Positions 5,882-8,391 of a stretch of DNA of 8,391 nt are shown piece by piece. Source of the stretch: CAYUJH01 sp964394585 (GTDB lineage Bacteria > Bacteroidota > Bacteroidia > Cytophagales > Flammeovirgaceae); assembly GCA_964394585.1 (NCBI GenBank), contig CAYMYI010000157.1, positions 1-8,391 of the forward strand, in the 5' to 3' direction. The position numbers and the translations under genes were made by a program. Every line of letters begins with the position of its first letter. Position 1 is the first letter of the stretch. Under the pieces are notes generated by a model that was given only the letters and a program-made list of their open reading frames with translations, was not told the DNA's origin and made no database searches.

Positions 5882-7034
5882 ATTTACTCAATTCTTTAAT
5901 AAGGTTTTGTAGCATCTCCATCCCTTTTTCGAGCTGTTCCACAGCGATAAATTCATCGGCACGATGTGCCTGGGCAATATCGCCCGGTCCGCAGATAACC
6001 GCTTGGAATCCGGCTTCGGCAAATTGCCCAGCTTCAGCGGCATATGCTACGGTTTGAAGCTGATTGTTTCCCGAAATTTTTCGAATAAGTGCCACAACCT
6101 CGGCATCTTCAGGTGTATCTAACCCAGGTACAGTGGGATGATGCTTCTTGGTTTCAATGGTGAAGCTGGGGAATACTTTTCGCACTTCTTCTTCTCGCTC
6201 TTGGCAGAAAGCTTCAAACTCTTCCAAAATCAAATCGGGGTTATCTTGCGGAATGGTACGCACATCCCAATGAAACGAACACCGATCGGCAATTACATTA
6301 GGAGCAATCCCTCCTTGAATAGTCCCCACATGCAAAGAAGTATGGTTTGGGGTAAAGCGGTCGTCGGTATGCCCTTCTTTAATCAGCGCATCCATTCGAG
6401 CTTCAAGCCACAGCACAAGGCGCGCTGCTTCGTGAATGGCACTTACTTCGCTGCGAATGCGGCTACTGTGCCCTGCCGAGCCGTTCACCGTAGTTTCAAA
6501 AATGCAAATACCTTTCTGCCCCACTGTCGGGGTCAGTAATGAAGGCTCGCCAATAATAGCAAACTTGGGTTTTTCGTGGTAAAAATCATGGATGGCAGCG
6601 GCTAAGGCAGGCGCAGCCAAGCAACCAATTTCTTCGTCGTACGAAAAGGCAAAGTAAATCGGCTTTTTTAAATCGGCATTTAGCATATCGGGCAATGCAG
6701 CCAAACAACAGGCAACAAAGCCTTTCATATCTGCAGCACCTCTAGCATAGAGTTTTTCATCTTTTTCTATCAGTTCAAAAGGTCGGGTGCTCCACTCCTG
6801 CCCTTCCACAGGTACTACATCGGTATGCCCAGAGAGGATGACGCCTCCATCAACCGATGGGCCTATGCGGCAATGAATCGATTCTTTAGTGCCCTCTTCG
6901 TTAGGAACTACTTGATAGGCTACTCCTAAGTTTTCGAGATATTTTTTTATATAGTTAGCGATAGAAAGATTACTTTCTCCTCCTAACACAGAAAAAGAGA
7001 CTAAATCTTTCAAAATACATTGAACGTCCGACAT
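5880..7034 (-). CDS. argE: Acetylornithine deacetylase-type M20 metallopeptidase
   Basis: 384 residues, the usual length of proteobacterial-type ArgE, which hydrolyses N-acetylornithine to ornithine and acetate in arginine synthesis. The di-zinc M20 residues are all visible: His70 and Asp72 in SGHTDVVPV, bridging Asp102 in YARGAADMKG, general base Glu134 with Glu135 in YDEEIG, Glu163 in GEP, and His357 in the C-terminal QAHRADEF motif. The dimerisation domain contains GSAGHSS around residues 190-196. Closely related M20 enzymes act on succinyl-ornithine, succinyl-diaminopimelate or other acylated amino acids, so the exact substrate is inferred from overall motif likeness to ArgE. No other arginine gene is nearby. 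It is convergent with the head-GIN gene and divergent from the outer-membrane barrel gene, and is probably monocistronic. Confidence 0.8.
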   Translation of the reverse strand: MSDVQCILKDLVSFSVLGGESNLSIANYIKKYLENLGVAYQVVPNEEGTKESIHCRIGPSVDGGVILSGHTDVVPVEGQEWSTRPFELIEKDEKLYARGAADMKGFVACCLAALPDMLNADLKKPIYFAFSYDEEIGCLAAPALAAAIHDFYHEKPKFAIIGEPSLLTPTVGQKGICIFETTVNGSAGHSSRIRSEVSAIHEAARLVLWLEARMDALIKEGHTDDRFTPNHTSLHVGTIQGGIAPNVIADRCSFHWDVRTIPQDNPDLILEEFEAFCQEREEEVRKVFPSFTIETKKHHPTVPGLDTPEDAEVVALIRKISGNNQLQTVAYAAEAGQFAEAGFQAVICGPGDIAQAHRADEFIAVEQLEKGMEMLQNLIKELSK

Positions 7035-7100
7035 CGTTTATATCAATTTTTAGTGAAAAAGAAACTAGCAAATATCATGTTACGTTCGCAAAAGGCTGTG

Positions 7101-7108
7101 TAGCTTTG
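7101..7108 (+). promoter_or_regulatory. Candidate -7 promoter box for the outer-membrane protein
   Basis: TAGCTTTG matches the Bacteroidota -7 consensus TAnnTTTG at every fixed position and lies 44 bases before ATG 7153. No good TTG is found at the expected upstream distance, so the assignment is tentative. Confidence 0.4.
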
Positions 7109-7152
7109 CTGCATAACGTTTAGTAAAATCCCTAACTTAATTACGAAAACTT

Positions 7153-7584
7153 ATGAACAAAATTTTTTATGCTTTTTTGTTATCCGTATTTACGGTAACT
7201 ATCTGTTCAGCACAAAACACTTCGATTGGGCTTAGAGCAGGATTAACAGCTTTCAACTTTACAGGCGACGATGCCGGCGATACCAAAACCCTTTTGGGAT
7301 TCAACGGCGGAGCTTTTGGTACTTACAGCGTAAACCGCAATTGGGGTATTACCCTTGAAGTTAACTATATGGCAAAAGGTAGCCAACCCGAAAACAGCAA
7401 TCTAATCACAAATACACGCGTTGCATATCTTGAAGTACCTTTATACATAAATTACTTTTTTGAAGGCGATCGCTTACGCCCTAAGTTATTTGCTGGTGGT
7501 ACGTACGGAAGCCTTATGACTGCCAAACAGAACCGCTTAAAACAGTCGAAAGAGTCCTGCCCTCTCCGCGGAACAACAAAATAG
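7153..7584 (+). CDS. PorT-like outer-membrane beta-barrel protein, C terminus lost at a sequence junction
   Basis: The reading frame starts with a clear signal peptide, MNKIFYAFLLSVFTVTICSA, followed by QNTSIGLRAGL. Alternating hydrophobic strands follow, such as the segments around WGITLEVNYMAKGS and YLEVPLYINYFF, and then PKLFAGGTYGSLMTAK. This order (glycine-rich first strand, EVPL, then xFAGxxxG) is typical of the small outer-membrane barrels of Bacteroidota (PF13568-like). Such proteins usually run to around 190-230 residues. Here barrel-like sequence ends near residue 122-126, about position 7520-7530. The last 18 or so codons to the TAG at 7582-7584 look like out-of-frame reading of unrelated DNA. 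The gene is therefore probably whole in the real genome and truncated here by a join. The function is not known beyond being an outer-membrane protein. Confidence 0.7.
   Translation: MNKIFYAFLLSVFTVTICSAQNTSIGLRAGLTAFNFTGDDAGDTKTLLGFNGGAFGTYSVNRNWGITLEVNYMAKGSQPENSNLITNTRVAYLEVPLYINYFFEGDRLRPKLFAGGTYGSLMTAKQNRLKQSKESCPLRGTTK
7517..7545. other. Probable junction between two unrelated DNA segments
   Basis: On the left, the outer-membrane barrel is readable in frame 1 up to about 7520-7530. On the right, glycosidase-like sequence is readable in frame 3 from about 7530. Hand counts of G+C are 24/60 at 7201-7260 and 24/60 at 7321-7380, against 36/60 at 7801-7860 and 33/60 at 8221-8280. Codons ending in C (ATC, GTC, CTC, GAC) dominate on the right side. 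No insertion-sequence end or tRNA marks the border. An assembly chimera is the simplest reading; a real transfer border is the alternative. Confidence 0.65.
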
Positions 7585-7761
7585 TCCATAAAAACAAAAG
7601 CCTTCACGTCGAGATCAACACCCGAACCGGCCTGATCGATAAGTTGCGGGTTAAGGGCAAAAACTGCCTCCGCGAACGAAGTTTTGAGCCGGTCGTTCTC
7701 AGGGACAACTCCGACTGCTGGGCCGGCAGTAAAGTTGATTTCGGACCGGTCAAGGGCAGAT
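7530..7761 (+). CDS. GH38 alpha-mannosidase fragment, part before the sequence gap
   Basis: The frame is open from 7485, but family-like sequence begins only near 7530, so no true start is present. About 77 residues are visible. The segment SLHVEINTRTGLIDKLRVKG is the kind of strand pair that opens the C-terminal beta-sandwich of GH38 alpha-mannosidases (a 'substituted sugar end, TG, I..L' pattern). It is followed by PVVLRDNSDCWAG. The catalytic (beta/alpha)7 domain, with its nucleophile Asp, is absent. The fragment belongs with the one after the gap. Codon use and G+C differ from the genes to the left. Confidence 0.55.
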
Positions 7762-7771
7762 NNNNNNNNNN
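7762..7771. other. Assembly gap (10 N)
   Basis: Ten N characters separate the two GH38 pieces. The frame before (codon positions divisible by 3) and after (remainder 1) do not match across 10 bases. If the gene is intact, the true gap must be a multiple of three, so 10 is a placeholder length. Confidence 0.95.
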
Positions 7772-8391
7772 GATTTAAACTGATGACCAAAAAATTCGCC
7801 CGCGAATTCTGCAAACTGCCCCGCGAAATCGACGCGGTAAGAATTGTCGAGCAGGGCCCCATCCGCACCGTCGTCGAGGCCCTTTTTATCTTCAATCGTT
7901 CCTGTCTCGTCCAGCGTTACAAACTGCCCGCCCAGGGCACACAGATCGAGATCGAAACCCGTGTCTTCTGGAATGAAAAAGACGCAATGCTCAAGCTGAA
8001 TGTCAATCCGAGGTCGAAATACAAGGACACGAAATTCATCGGCGAGACAATGTTCGGACACTACGACCTGCCCAAAGACGGCAGAGAGGCGGTCTCTCAG
8101 AAATGGCTCGCGCTGCTCAGCCGGAAGGACAACCTCGCAGTTTCGGTAATTAACAACGGTACTTACGCCTCGGATTATTCCGAAAAAGGGCTCGGCCTGA
8201 CCCTGCTCCGCTCACCCGTATATACCTGCGGCGACTTTGAGGAGAATCACCCCGGCGTACCAAAAGACAGATACACCCCGCGAATCGACCAGGGTGAAAG
8301 ACTCCTCCGCTTCTGGTTCGACGCAGGCACCGTCGCTGCCGTTACCAAAGACATCGACCGCAGGGCGCTGGTCAAGAACGAACAGCCTTAT
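7772..8391 (+). CDS. GH38-family alpha-mannosidase, C-terminal domain (partial at both ends)
   Basis: The frame from 7774 is open to the right edge: 206 residues with no start or stop. The sequence reads like the C-terminal beta-domains of GH38 alpha-mannosidases, which remove alpha-linked mannose from glycans. Family-like landmarks are VRIVEQGPIRTVVEALF near residues 22-38, QRYKLP, FWNEKDAMLKL, DGREAVSQKW, NNGTYASDY, LTLLRSPVY, and PRIDQGERLLRFWF toward the end. The last is the DQGE-type motif of this fold. The catalytic domain would have been upstream and is absent. It is G+C-richer than the rest of the window, with codons ending mostly in C, so it probably comes from a different genome or a transferred region. 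No signal peptide or neighbours can be assessed. Confidence 0.72.

Noticed and set aside
7452..7895. Minus-strand frame running through the N gap
   Set aside because: It exists only because the N run carries no stop. The plus strand encodes recognisable barrel and GH38 sequence at the same place.
7153..8391. A real fusion of an outer-membrane barrel to a mannosidase
   Set aside because: The two families are in different reading frames, the barrel is incomplete, and composition changes sharply. A join of unrelated DNA explains it better.

Overview
The window looks like a fragment of a Bacteroidota genome or metagenome scaffold, of ordinary chromosomal character up to about position 7520. The evidence is indirect. 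Leaders are AT-rich and lack Shine-Dalgarno sequences, and some promoters look like the TTG / TAnnTTTG type of this phylum. The families (head-GIN beta-helix protein, PorT-like outer-membrane barrel, fused response regulator/thioredoxin-reductase) are common there. From about 7520 to the right edge the DNA changes: it is richer in G+C, contains a run of 10 N, and encodes pieces of a glycoside hydrolase family 38 alpha-mannosidase. I read this as a join to DNA of another origin, most likely an assembly chimera.

Layout. (1) 3-206: 3' end of a TetR-like regulator, then a palindromic operator candidate and a short-chain dehydrogenase/reductase (256-1083) on the same strand. (2) 1084-1380: no convincing gene, but several inverted and direct repeats. 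(3) 1415-3294: a compact arsenic operon, arsR - arsM - arsC-like LMW phosphatase. An identical 16-bp near-palindrome lies in front of arsR and again in front of arsM. (4) 3331-4992 (minus): a receiver domain fused to a glutaredoxin-like domain and a thioredoxin-reductase-like flavoprotein without redox cysteines. (5) 5131-5826 (plus): a secreted head-GIN repeat protein, ending at a strong bidirectional terminator shared with the convergent ArgE-type deacetylase (5880-7034, minus). (6) 7153-about 7530: N-terminal half of an outer-membrane beta-barrel protein, cut off at the junction with the GH38 fragments (about 7530-7761 and 7772-8391).

How the genes work together. The ars genes form a logical path: the LMW-PTP-type reductase converts arsenate to arsenite, ArsM methylates arsenite, and ArsR controls both. 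No arsenite efflux pump lies in the window, so the locus appears to rely on methylation, or on an exporter elsewhere. The remaining genes look functionally independent. I found no CRISPR array, tRNA, rRNA, transposase or phage gene. The best candidates for unusual biology are the cysteine-free redox-like signalling protein, the atypical metalloid-site pattern of ArsR, and the structured spacer upstream of the ars operon.
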